From contig CAWFPP010000001.1 in assembly GCA_963817735.1 (NCBI GenBank), positions 248,001 through 312,000 on the forward strand: a stretch of DNA of 64,000 nucleotides, given 5' to 3'. This document shows positions 1-8,100 of this stretch, one piece after another; within the stretch, counting starts at the first letter, position 1; the number at the start of each line of letters is the position of its first letter. The notes beneath the pieces were generated by a model. The model was given only the letters and a program-made list of their open reading frames with translations, searched no databases and was not told where the DNA came from. The position numbers were made by a program, and so were the translations under genes. The stretch comes from Bog-473 sp963817735. GTDB taxonomy: Bacteria; Actinomycetota; Acidimicrobiia; Acidimicrobiales; RAAP-2.

Positions 1-1332
1 GTGCGCCAGGGTGGCGTCGGTGACAATGTCCCAGGCCTGCCGGTAGTAGTGCTCCCGCCATTCGGCGTCGCCCTCGGGCCCGCGCCCGCCGAACGTGAAG
101 TAGAGGCACGCGCCGTCCGGATAGGCGTGGGACTGGTGAGCTGACGCGGCCAGCGTGCCGTCGATCCCCTTGACCGCGCCGATGACGTCGTCGAAGAGGC
201 CGGGCAGCGCCGACCACGGACCAGCGACCTCGGCCGTGTCGACAACGATGCCGGCCCGCCACAGGGGCGCCAGCGCGGAGACGTCGTTGCGGTGTCCCAA
301 CCAACGGTCGACCAGGCCGACGTCGAGCGCGTGCGCGCCTGCCTCGCTCGAGCACTCCGCGTCGACGATCCGGAGCGTGCCGGCGAGGAGGTCGGGATCC
401 GCCTCGTCGAGCACGATGAGGACGTTGGTGTCCCCGTGTTCGAAGTTCCGGTCCGATTCCGCCTCGTCGTACAGGCGGAGGACGGCCGGCGTTGCGCCCC
501 GCCGGAGAATCTTGCGGCACGCGTCGAGGCCGGCGGCGAAGCTCGTGAAGCCGAAGGCGCGGCGCTCTTGTGCCGGTGGCAGCGGATGGATGCGGAGGCG
601 GGCCTCGGTGATGACGCCGAGTGTCCCCTCGCTGCCGACGAAGAGCTGCGTCAGGTTGGGCCCGGTGGCGGCCCGGGGGCCCTTGCCCTCGGTGTGCACG
701 ATGCGACCGTCCGCCAGCACCACCTCGAGGCCGATGACCATGTCCTCGATCTTCCCGTAGCGAGTCGAGTACTGCCCCGCGCCGCGACAGGCCAGCCAGC
801 CGCCCACGGTCGACAGGTCCATGGACTGGGGCCAGTGCCCGAGGGTGTAGCCCTCTCCGACCTCGCCGAGCGCGGCCTCGAGATCCGGCCCGAACGTGCC
901 GGCGCGCACGTCCGCCGTGAGTGAGATCTCGTCGACCTCGCGCACACCGTCGAGCGCAGTGAGGTCGAGCGCCACGCCGCCGTGCACCGGAATGGAACCC
1001 CCGCAGACGCCGCTGCGGCCGGCGGCGGGCGTCACGGGCACACCGGCTTCGTTGCAGGCCGCCAGCACGGCGGAGACCTCTGCGGTCGAAGAGGGGCGGA
1101 CCACTATCGCGGGGCGCTGGGGAACGCCACCTTCGGCCGCCCAGCCGATGGCGAGCGGCCACCAGTCGCGGCCGGCCTCGGCCCGGGCGCTGTCGTCGGT
1201 GACGACCTCGGCACCACTGGCGACGAGGCGATCGAGCAGTGCCTCGGGAACCTCGACGACGCGCGCACCGAGCCGATCGGACACCTCGGCCGAGGCCGCG
1301 TCGATCGGGGTCACCGGCGTGGGCTCGGTCAT
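1..1332 (-). CDS. FAD-binding oxidase, alkyl-DHAP synthase-like (3' end outside the window)
   Basis: Flavoprotein of the FAD-linked oxidase (PCMH) superfamily. The N-terminal FAD domain shows RPAIVVRPSSTAEV (about residues 74-87) followed by a PxxGRSGVCGG loop, and a Tyr/His-rich active-site segment HQSHAYPDG lies near residue 399. That combination is typical of actinobacterial alkyldihydroxyacetonephosphate synthase-like proteins, which replace the acyl group of acyl-DHAP by an alkyl chain. The 444 visible residues are open to the window edge; relatives have about 520-530. The ATG overlaps the stop of glpD in an ATGA junction, so the two are probably translationally coupled. A glycolate or D-lactate dehydrogenase role is the alternative. 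Confidence 0.85.
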   Translation of the reverse strand, partial: MTEPTPVTPIDAASAEVSDRLGARVVEVPEALLDRLVASGAEVVTDDSARAEAGRDWWPLAIGWAAEGGVPQRPAIVVRPSSTAEVSAVLAACNEAGVPVTPAAGRSGVCGGSIPVHGGVALDLTALDGVREVDEISLTADVRAGTFGPDLEAALGEVGEGYTLGHWPQSMDLSTVGGWLACRGAGQYSTRYGKIEDMVIGLEVVLADGRIVHTEGKGPRAATGPNLTQLFVGSEGTLGVITEARLRIHPLPPAQERRAFGFTSFAAGLDACRKILRRGATPAVLRLYDEAESDRNFEHGDTNVLIVLDEADPDLLAGTLRIVDAECSSEAGAHALDVGLVDRWLGHRNDVSALAPLWRAGIVVDTAEVAGPWSALPGLFDDVIGAVKGIDGTLAASAHQSHAYPDGACLYFTFGGRGPEGDAEWREHYYRQAWDIVTDATLAH

Positions 1333-3008
1333 GGGAGGTCGAGCCCGGCGGTCAGCAGGTCCTTCTGGCACGCCTGGGTGAACCGGGCCACCTGTTCGCG
1401 CGTCTCGTCCTCGTCCCAGCCCATGTCCGGGGCGATGAGCGTGGCCACCGCGGCGGCCGCATCCATGGTGGGCTGGGCCCGCTGGATCATGGCCCGCGTG
1501 CGCCGCGCCAGGACGTCGTCGAGGGTGCCCGCCATCTCCTCCCGCGCCGCGTACAGCACCTCGGCGCCGGTGTACGGCAGCCCGGGGATCATGGGCTCGA
1601 GCAGTTCGGGACGCCCGTCCGCCAGCGCGAGGACGTCGCCCGAGGCTGTGCCATAGCGCCCGAGGAGACGCGCATGCGGCTGGGCCAGCGTGACGGGGTC
1701 GCGGGTCTTGGTCGTGGCGTCCATGAGCGGCAGGGACTTGGTGATGCAGCGCCGCCGGTGTGGCGACTCGCCGAGGCGCGTGACGACCACGTCGACCGTG
1801 TCCTGCGCCATCCTGCGGTAGGTCGTGAGCTTGCCGCCCGTCACGGTCACCACCCCGTGACTCGACGTGGCGACCGTATGACGGCGCGAGAGGTCGGCGG
1901 TGCGCTCCGAGACGTGCCCGCCCTTGGCCGGAGGAGCGAGGAGCGGCCGCAGTCCGGCCCACACGCCAGTGACGTCGGCCCGGGTGAGGTGCGAGGTCGT
2001 GACGGCGTTGGCGGCGTCCAAGAGGTAGTCGACGTCGTCGGGCGTGCACGTGGGATCGTCGAGCGGGCCCGTGTAGTCGGTGTCCGTGGTGCCGAGATAG
2101 ACGAGATCCGTCTCGGGCCACGACACGACGAAGATGGAACGCTTGTCCTTGGGGACAGGGATGACCGCCGCGATGTCGCACGGCAGCCGGGACGCCGGCA
2201 CGGTCACATGGACGCCCTTGGCCGGCCGGATGGCATGGGGATCCCGTCCCTCGTCGAGAGCGCGCACGGCGTCGGCCCAGACGCCGGAGGCGTTCACCAC
2301 GATCCGGGCTCGGACAGGGAAATCCGAGGTCTCGTCGTCGGGCACCGGGCGGACGACTGCGCCGTCGACGGTCCCCTCTGCGCCGGTGGTGAGGCGGACG
2401 ACCGGGGTGTAGTTGGCCACCACCGCCCCGAACTCGATTGCCGCCGTGCGCGCCACGGCGAGGGTGAGGCGGGCGTCGTCGGCGCGGGCGTCGAAGTAGA
2501 GGAACCCGGCGACGAGGTGGTCGGTGTTGAGCGTGGGGAGGTGCGCCAGTGCCTGCTTCTTGGTGACATCGCGGTGTCGTTCCCCGATGCGCCAACCGCC
2601 CGTGAGGTCGTACATCCACAAGGCGGTGGCGTACGAGCGGGCCACGGTCTTCGAGACCACGCCGTCGCGTCCGAAGAGCGGGATGAGAAAGGGGAGCGGG
2701 CTGACCAGGTGCGGCGCATTGTTGAGCAGGCGCTGTCGTTCGGCCAGGTTCTCGTAGACGAGTCGGAACTCGCGTTGCTGCAAGTAGCGGATGCCTCCGT
2801 GGATCATCTTGGAGGACTTGGACGAGGTCCCCGACGCGAAGTCACCCTTCTCCACCAGGGCCGTACGCAGGCCGCGGCTGGCGGCATCGAGCGCGACCCC
2901 GACGCCGGTGATCCCACCCCCCACGACCAGCACGTCGAACTCCTCGTCGGCGAGGCGTCGCAACGCGTCGGCGCGGCGAAAGGGGTGCACCGAGCAAGCC
3001 TGCCACAT
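1329..3008 (-). CDS. glpD: Glycerol-3-phosphate dehydrogenase (FAD, aerobic)
   Basis: Oxidises sn-glycerol 3-phosphate to dihydroxyacetone phosphate at the membrane, passing electrons to quinone. The Rossmann FAD motif (DVLVVGGGITGVGVALDA) sits at about residues 25-42, followed by the GlpD stretch SSKMIHGGIRYL and the C-terminal GGKLTTYRRMA. I place the start at ATG 3008, giving 559 residues, the usual family length. An upstream GTG (3086) and an internal GTG (2990) are possible; the GGAGG next to ATG 3008 is closer than ideal. It is first in an operon with the alkyl-DHAP-synthase-like gene, whose substrate class (DHAP esters) is one step from its product. Confidence 0.93.
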   Translation of the reverse strand: MWQACSVHPFRRADALRRLADEEFDVLVVGGGITGVGVALDAASRGLRTALVEKGDFASGTSSKSSKMIHGGIRYLQQREFRLVYENLAERQRLLNNAPHLVSPLPFLIPLFGRDGVVSKTVARSYATALWMYDLTGGWRIGERHRDVTKKQALAHLPTLNTDHLVAGFLYFDARADDARLTLAVARTAAIEFGAVVANYTPVVRLTTGAEGTVDGAVVRPVPDDETSDFPVRARIVVNASGVWADAVRALDEGRDPHAIRPAKGVHVTVPASRLPCDIAAVIPVPKDKRSIFVVSWPETDLVYLGTTDTDYTGPLDDPTCTPDDVDYLLDAANAVTTSHLTRADVTGVWAGLRPLLAPPAKGGHVSERTADLSRRHTVATSSHGVVTVTGGKLTTYRRMAQDTVDVVVTRLGESPHRRRCITKSLPLMDATTKTRDPVTLAQPHARLLGRYGTASGDVLALADGRPELLEPMIPGLPYTGAEVLYAAREEMAGTLDDVLARRTRAMIQRAQPTMDAAAAVATLIAPDMGWDEDETREQVARFTQACQKDLLTAGLDLP

Positions 3009-3115
3009 CCTCCACGGCGCCAGACCGGGCCGTCGGTGCACGTGGCGCGAGCGTGCAGGGAACCGCGGCGAACACCTGCCCCCCACTTCGCACTCGCCGG
3101 ACGTAGGGTCCCGTC

Positions 3116-3601
3116 GTGCCGCCCACGTCCGACGACCCCTGGGTCTCCTACGCGCGCACGGTGGTGGACATCTCGTCTCCGCAGGGAGTCACACTCCGCG
3201 TCCGGGTCGCCCCCGTTGCGGACGAAGCCGGTTGGCCCTGGCCCGATGGTCGGACCGTGCACGTGCTCACCGCCTGGGATCCCGGTCCCGAGCGGCCGGG
3301 CCCGGTGGCCAACCGCGTTCGTCAGGCCGCCCTCGAATCGGATCTGCTGGCCCTGGGCTTCCCGCTCTTCGCTGCGGCCGGGGTCGATCCGGCAACGGGA
3401 CGGCGGGAGGAGGGGGTGGCCGTGCGTGCCGCCCCCGAATCCGAGATTTTGGCCCTTGGCGCCCGCTACGGCCAGGATGCCGTGTTCGCCTGGACGCCCA
3501 AGGAGTGGGCTGTCGTGGCCTGCCGGGGCGGGCGCCGCCTGGCTTCGGGATGGTCGCTCGAGGCCAGCTCAACCGGGATTTTGCTTCAGCCGGGCCCCTG
3601 A
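3116..3601 (+). CDS. DUF3293 family protein
   Basis: A 161-residue soluble protein with the features of DUF3293: the TAWDPGPERPGPVANRVRQ region near residue 52, a central acidic/aromatic stretch and GQDAVFAWTPKEW near residue 120. No catalytic residues are known for this family and I do not assign a function. It starts at GTG 3116, six bases after a TAGGGT -10 hexamer, with no Shine-Dalgarno, so it is probably read from a leaderless transcript divergent from glpD. Confidence 0.8.
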   Translation: MPPTSDDPWVSYARTVVDISSPQGVTLRVRVAPVADEAGWPWPDGRTVHVLTAWDPGPERPGPVANRVRQAALESDLLALGFPLFAAAGVDPATGRREEGVAVRAAPESEILALGARYGQDAVFAWTPKEWAVVACRGGRRLASGWSLEASSTGILLQPGP

Positions 3602-3665
3602 CGTGCCGATTTGATGCACGGAAAGGCGGCACGCGGTGTGCCTGCGTCGCTGCGCGGGGGAGACC

Positions 3666-4124
3666 ATGGAGCATTTCGACGAGAGCGGGGATGACGGCGC
3701 ACTCGACGCCGAGCTGGAACTCGGTTCGGACCCCGAGGAGCTCTGGCGCAGCCTCATCGCGGAGGAGGAGTATCCCCGGTACTGGTCCGAGACCGTGTGG
3801 TCCAACGACCCTGAGGACGCGTGCGAGCCGGGCGCGTTGCTTTTCTGGGACCGGGACGCCGAAAGGGAGCTCTGCAACGAGCTTCGCCTGGCCGAGCTCT
3901 GGGACGTCTGCGAGAGCGGGTGCCTGGCCATGCACGAGTTCTTCGAGCTTTCGGCCCTCATCACCCAGGTGCAGGGCCTGCCGGGTTCGCTCTGCGCCGA
4001 CTGCAAGATGCTGGGCCGTCCCAACGTGAGCTCCAACTGGGCCTTGGCCACGACGACGTTGTGCCGGGGCCACCTCCGTTTCCGGTTGGGCCACGCCCGC
4101 ATAGACGGAGGCGCCGGCCGCTAG
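3666..4124 (+). CDS. Hypothetical acidic Cys-rich protein
   Basis: Unrecognised 152-residue protein. The first 60 residues are strongly acidic. There are seven cysteines: C53, C70, C82, C86, then a CADC pair (C110/C113) and C133 in CRGH. The last three with His could form a metal site, but this is inference. The ATG at 3666 has a good ribosome binding site (GGGGGAG five bases upstream). An extension of ten codons to 3636 is open but unnecessary. It lies between the DUF3293 gene and pyrE; the context gives no clue. Confidence 0.7.
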   Translation: MEHFDESGDDGALDAELELGSDPEELWRSLIAEEEYPRYWSETVWSNDPEDACEPGALLFWDRDAERELCNELRLAELWDVCESGCLAMHEFFELSALITQVQGLPGSLCADCKMLGRPNVSSNWALATTTLCRGHLRFRLGHARIDGGAGR

Positions 4125-4155
4125 CCGAGAACCGCCCGCGACACCGTGGGCGGGG

Positions 4156-4161
4156 CAGAAT
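4156..4161 (+). promoter_or_regulatory. -10 element for pyrE (leaderless)
   Basis: CAGAAT six bases before GTG 4168. It differs from TANNNT only at the first base. No Shine-Dalgarno is present. Confidence 0.4.
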
Positions 4162-4167
4162 GGCGGC

Positions 4168-4686
4168 GTGACGTTGGCCGCCCGTGTCTTCGCCGCCTCC
4201 CACCTGACCGGCACGTTCGTGCTGCGCTCGGGGCGCACGGCCGACCACTACTTCGACAAGTACCGCTTCGAGTCCGATCCGGTGCTCTTGCGCGAGATCG
4301 TCGAGGCGCTGGCGCCGCTCGTGCCCGCGGGAACTGAGGGCCTCGCCGGGCTGGAGCTCGGCGGGGTGCCCCTGGCGACCATGCTGTCCTCCATGACGGG
4401 AGTGCCGGCGTACTTCGTGCGCAAGCAGCCCAAGAAGTACGGCACCGAGCAGATCTGCGAAGGGGGCGCGGTGGCGGGCCGCCGTCTCGTGATCGTCGAG
4501 GACGTCGTGACGACCGGGGGGCAGATCGTGCTCTCGGCCCAGGATCTCCGTTCCGAGGGGGCGGTGGTGGAGCACGCCGTGTGCGTCATAGACCGGGAGG
4601 GCGGCGGCTCCGACGTGGTGGCCGCCGAGGGGATGACCCTGCACGCCCTCTTCACCATGCGCGAGCTCGAGAATTCGGCAGGCTGA
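4168..4686 (+). CDS. pyrE: Orotate phosphoribosyltransferase
   Basis: Transfers phosphoribose from PRPP to orotate to give OMP in de novo pyrimidine synthesis. The PRPP-binding signature RLVIVEDVVTTGGQ lies at residues 106-119, preceded by the flexible-loop KQPKKYGTE. The length, 172 residues, is normal for the short actinobacterial type. GTG 4168 is six bases after CAGAAT, a plausible leaderless -10. No other pyr gene is adjacent. Confidence 0.9.
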   Translation: MTLAARVFAASHLTGTFVLRSGRTADHYFDKYRFESDPVLLREIVEALAPLVPAGTEGLAGLELGGVPLATMLSSMTGVPAYFVRKQPKKYGTEQICEGGAVAGRRLVIVEDVVTTGGQIVLSAQDLRSEGAVVEHAVCVIDREGGGSDVVAAEGMTLHALFTMRELENSAG

Positions 4687-4775
4687 AGCGCGGCGCCTGG
4701 TCCACACGACCGCACCGCTCCGCGCCCGCCGGACCACCAGCTTTCCGCCCCGGCCCGCGCCGAATGGTGAGCTGG

Positions 4776-4818
4776 TTTCAACAACGATTGTCAAAAAGGG
4801 CCGGGTTCCCGCTAGGGT
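4776..4818 (+). promoter_or_regulatory. Promoter and imperfect palindromic operator of the Fur-family gene
   Basis: The AT-rich imperfect inverted repeat TTTCAACAACGATTGTCAAA occupies 4776-4795 in an otherwise GC-rich gap. Its right arm contains TTGTCA (4788-4793), usable as a -35, and TAGGGT (4813-4818) follows after 19 bases. An operator overlapping the -35 would fit autoregulation by the Fur/PerR-type protein encoded directly downstream; binding is inferred. Confidence 0.5.
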
Positions 4819-4827
4819 GGCGTCGCC

Positions 4828-5253
4828 ATGCAGTCACCCGACGCGTTGACCGATCTCTTCCGTGCCCACGGGCGCAGAATCACCGCCCAGCGTCAGTGCA
4901 TCTTCGAGGCCCTCGAAGGTGACGTCTCGCATCCCTCGGCGGAGCGGGTGCACGAGAAGGTGTGCCGCGAGATGCCCAACGTCTCGCTGAAGACGGTGTA
5001 CCAGACGTTGAACGATCTGGCCGATCTGGGCGCGATTGCCGTGCTCGACGTCGGGACGGGCTCCGCCCGTTTCGATCCGAACGTCGAGACGACGCACCAC
5101 CACCTCGTGTGCCGCGCCTGTGGCAAGGTGCGCGACGTGGCCGCGGACTTCCCGGGTCTGCGGGTGTCACGGCGGGCCACCCAGGGCTTCGAGGTCGACA
5201 GCGCGGAGGTCGTCTTCCGCGGCCTCTGCGACGAATGCAAGGGATCCCGGTAA
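4828..5253 (+). CDS. Fur-family transcriptional regulator, PerR-like
   Basis: Metal-dependent repressor of 141 residues. The N-terminal winged helix contains SHPSAERVHEKV and VSLKTVYQTLNDL (recognition helix, about residues 52-64). The dimerisation domain has the His cluster THHHLVCRAC (residues 89-98) and two CxxC pairs, C95/C98 and C134/C137, for the structural zinc. Downstream rubrerythrin suggests a peroxide-sensing PerR-type role rather than iron or zinc uptake, but residues alone do not decide this. ATG 4828 follows AGGGTGG at good spacing and an operator-like palindrome. Confidence 0.9.
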   Translation: MQSPDALTDLFRAHGRRITAQRQCIFEALEGDVSHPSAERVHEKVCREMPNVSLKTVYQTLNDLADLGAIAVLDVGTGSARFDPNVETTHHHLVCRACGKVRDVAADFPGLRVSRRATQGFEVDSAEVVFRGLCDECKGSR

Positions 5254-5289
5254 CCACAACCGATCACGAGAGAAAGGGCAGTATCCACC

Positions 5290-5709
<420 letters not shown>

Positions 5710-5725
5710 GACAGGCGGCGGCTCC

Positions 5726-7045
5726 GTGACCGCCACATACGACCCGACAGACCCCAAGTACTTCGACCCGGCGGCGCTCCGGGAGGAGCTCGACCGCGTC
5801 TTCGACCTGTGCCACGGGTGCCGGCTCTGCTTCAACCTGTGCCCGTCGTTCCCGACGTTGTTCGGCTTCATCGACGCCAAGGACGGTGAGGTGCCGGCAC
5901 TGACCGACCGCGAGCACCGCCAGGTCGTCGACGAGTGCTACCAGTGCAAGCTCTGCTACGTGAAGTGCCCCTACGTGCCGCCGCACGAATGGGAGCTCGA
6001 CTTCCCGCGCCTGATGAGCCGGGTGCACGCGGTGCGCCAGAAGCAATTGGTGCCGCTCAAGGAACGCCTGACCGACCAGTTCCTGGGGCGAACCGACGCG
6101 CTCGGCCGTGTCTCGGTGGCTGCCGCGCCGATCGTCAACTGGGCCACCGGCACACCGGGCTCAACGCCGCGCCGGGTCATGGAGAAGACGGTGGGCCTGG
6201 CGTCACAGCGGCTCCTGCCGCCGTATGCCAAGCAGCGCTTCACCACGTGGTTCAAGAGGCGGCGACGCCCGTCCGCTGCGCCGAAGGATGCCCGGAGCGT
6301 CTCGGTGTTCCCGACCTGCTTCGTGGAATACATGGAGCCCGCGGTCGGCCGCGCCATCGTGGACGTCTACGAGCACAACGGCGTGGTCTGCAGCCTGCCG
6401 GAGGGAACGAAGTGCTGTGGCGCACCCTGGCTGCACTCGGGTCACGTCGACGAGTTCACCAAGGCGGCGCGGCGCAACGTGGCGGCGCTGGCGGCGGAGG
6501 TCCGGGCCGGGCGCGATGTCATCGTGGCGCAACCGACCTGCGCCTACGTGGTCAAGCGCGACTACCCGATCTACGTGAAGGGCCCGGACGCGGACCTGGT
6601 GGCCGCGCACACCTTCGACCCGGCCGAGTACCTGATGCGCCGCCAGCGCGACGCCGAGGACCCGTTCACCTTGGACGACGAGTTCCCCGGCCGAGCGGAC
6701 GGCACGGTGCCGGACACGGTGACGTACCACGTGTCCTGCCACCTGCTGGCGCAGAACGCCGGGCTGCGCAGCCGGGACCTCCTGAAGGCGGCCGGCGTCA
6801 GGTGTTCCCTCGTGCAGCGCTGCTCGGGCATCGACGGGACGTGGGGCTACCGCGCCGAGAACTACGAGCTGGCGCGGGAGGTGGCGCGGCCGCTGGGCCG
6901 CGACGTCGAGGCGGCCGGCAACGACACGGTGTGCGGTGACTGCCATCTGGCCAACGGGTCGATTCTGCAGGAGACCGGGACGCAGCCGGTGCACCCGATG
7001 CAGCTGATGGCCCTGGCCTACGGCCTGGACAGCGGCCGACGGTGA
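5726..7045 (+). CDS. HdrB/GlpC-like (Fe-S)-binding oxidoreductase
   Basis: A 439-residue iron-sulfur protein. Two 4Fe-4S ferredoxin motifs are present: C29-C32-C35-C39P and C71-C74-C77-C81P. They are followed by two CCG-type domains. The first is complete (FPTCFVEY ... KCCGAPW). The second reads SCHLL ... RCSGIDGTWG, with CSG replacing CCG. Annotation pipelines often call this family GlpC, but no GlpA/GlpB partner is adjacent. The family commonly occurs with rubrerythrin and DUF3501, as here. GTG 5726 is chosen because it directly precedes the conserved domain and follows the rubrerythrin stop by 16 bases. Confidence 0.88.
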   Translation: MTATYDPTDPKYFDPAALREELDRVFDLCHGCRLCFNLCPSFPTLFGFIDAKDGEVPALTDREHRQVVDECYQCKLCYVKCPYVPPHEWELDFPRLMSRVHAVRQKQLVPLKERLTDQFLGRTDALGRVSVAAAPIVNWATGTPGSTPRRVMEKTVGLASQRLLPPYAKQRFTTWFKRRRRPSAAPKDARSVSVFPTCFVEYMEPAVGRAIVDVYEHNGVVCSLPEGTKCCGAPWLHSGHVDEFTKAARRNVAALAAEVRAGRDVIVAQPTCAYVVKRDYPIYVKGPDADLVAAHTFDPAEYLMRRQRDAEDPFTLDDEFPGRADGTVPDTVTYHVSCHLLAQNAGLRSRDLLKAAGVRCSLVQRCSGIDGTWGYRAENYELAREVARPLGRDVEAAGNDTVCGDCHLANGSILQETGTQPVHPMQLMALAYGLDSGRR

Positions 7046-7680
7046 GCGCAGAGGGCGCCGGCCCGCCGGCGGCCGGGCTGACCCTGGCCGACGTGCTCGA
7101 CCTGCGGGCCTACGAGCGGGTGCGCGAGGGCTACCGGGCCCGCATCATCGCCCTCAAGCGCGAGCGCAGGGTGGCGTTGGGCCCGGTGATGACCCTGGTC
7201 TTCGAGAGCATCGACACCGTCCGCTTCCAGGTCCAGGAGATGGCCCGGGCCGAGAGGATCATCAGCGACGAGGCGATGCAGGTCGAACTGGACATCTACA
7301 ACCGGCTGCTCCCGGTGCCCGGGGAGCTCTCGGCGACCGTGTTCATCGAGCTGACGTCGGAGGAGGCGCTGCGGGAGTGGCTGCCCCGCCTGGTGGGGAT
7401 CGAGCGCCGGCTCGGCATCTCGATCGACGGGGAAGTGGTGCCGAGCGTGCCCGAGGCTGCGCACGCGGCGGCCCTCACCCGGGAGACGGTCACCCCGGCG
7501 GTCCACTACGTGCGCTTTTCGTTCACGGAATCCCAGGTGGCGGCCTTGGGCGCCGCCGCTGTGGCGGCCCTGGTGGCGACGCATCCCGCCTACGAGGCCA
7601 GAACCGAGCTGCCGGCAGGGGTCCGCCGCGAGCTCCTCGGGGACCTTCTCGGCACAACAAAGGCTCTTCCGATGGGCTGA
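7042..7680 (+). CDS. DUF3501 family protein
   Basis: A 212-residue protein matching DUF3501: LTLADVLDLRAYERVR at the N-terminus, then a conserved RVALGPVMTLVFE core and a long helix with QVQEMARAERI. No enzymatic role is established. It overlaps the Fe-S gene by GTGA, so it is co-translated, and it completes the regulator-rubrerythrin-Fe-S-DUF3501 cluster. A function as accessory or partner of the HdrB-like protein is inferred from this recurrent pairing. Confidence 0.85.
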   Translation: MSAEGAGPPAAGLTLADVLDLRAYERVREGYRARIIALKRERRVALGPVMTLVFESIDTVRFQVQEMARAERIISDEAMQVELDIYNRLLPVPGELSATVFIELTSEEALREWLPRLVGIERRLGISIDGEVVPSVPEAAHAAALTRETVTPAVHYVRFSFTESQVAALGAAAVAALVATHPAYEARTELPAGVRRELLGDLLGTTKALPMG

Positions 7681-7705
7681 CCAGGGACAATTCTGTGCGC
7701 AAGTC

Positions 7706-7735
7706 TTTACAGGCGCGCAGGACGTGCGCCATACT
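7706..7735 (+). promoter_or_regulatory. Promoter of whiB
   Basis: TTTACA (7706-7711) and CATACT (7730-7735) are separated by 18 bases in the 165-base gap before whiB. This predicts a leader of about 100 bases. Confidence 0.45.
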
Positions 7736-7845
7736 CTTCGTTCGCCGAATTCGGTAGGCCGCCACGGGTCGTTCGACCAAAAGGGCTTCCGAGCAGGGCG
7801 AATCAAGTATCCGCCTTTTTAACCGTTATTGAGGAAGTGTTTCCC

Positions 7846-8085
7846 ATGATCGCCACCACGTGGCGCAAGCAAGGAGCCTGCCGGGGTCTCGACGTCGAGG
7901 CGTTCTACCCCGTCACCGAGGACGAGGCCGACGCGGCCGAGGCCAAGGCTGTATGCGCCGTCTGCCCGGTCCGCCAAGCGTGCCTTGAGCACGCCCTGGC
8001 CCACCGCGAGCGTGAGGGCATCTGGGGCGGCACGACCGAACGGGAACGCCGGCGCATCGTGCGCCAGCGCCGCAAGTCGGCCTGA
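7846..8085 (+). CDS. WhiB-family Fe-S transcriptional regulator
   Basis: Actinobacteria-specific redox/NO-responsive regulator of 79 residues. Four cluster-binding cysteines are present (C12, C37, C40, C46, the C-x2-C-x5-C pattern), followed by the GIWGG turn (58-62) and a basic C-terminal tail (RERRRIVRQRRK) for DNA contact. ATG 7846 is preferred over GTG 7837 because the AGGA ribosome binding site is one base from the GTG. The size and tail are close to the WhiB1/WhiB2 group; the exact subclass needs a tree. Confidence 0.93.
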   Translation: MIATTWRKQGACRGLDVEAFYPVTEDEADAAEAKAVCAVCPVRQACLEHALAHREREGIWGGTTERERRRIVRQRRKSA

Positions 8086-8100
8086 CCGGGCACACCCGGG

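Noticed and set aside
1239..3614. A 791-codon open frame on the plus strand
   Set aside because: It lies antisense to glpD and its neighbours, is Arg/Gly/His-rich with no domain, and arises from G/C-rich third positions of the real genes.
8086..8100. Short GC hairpin (CCGGG-CACA-CCCGG) between the convergent whiB and LCP genes as a terminator
   Set aside because: A five-base stem without a T tract is too weak to call in this GC-rich genome.
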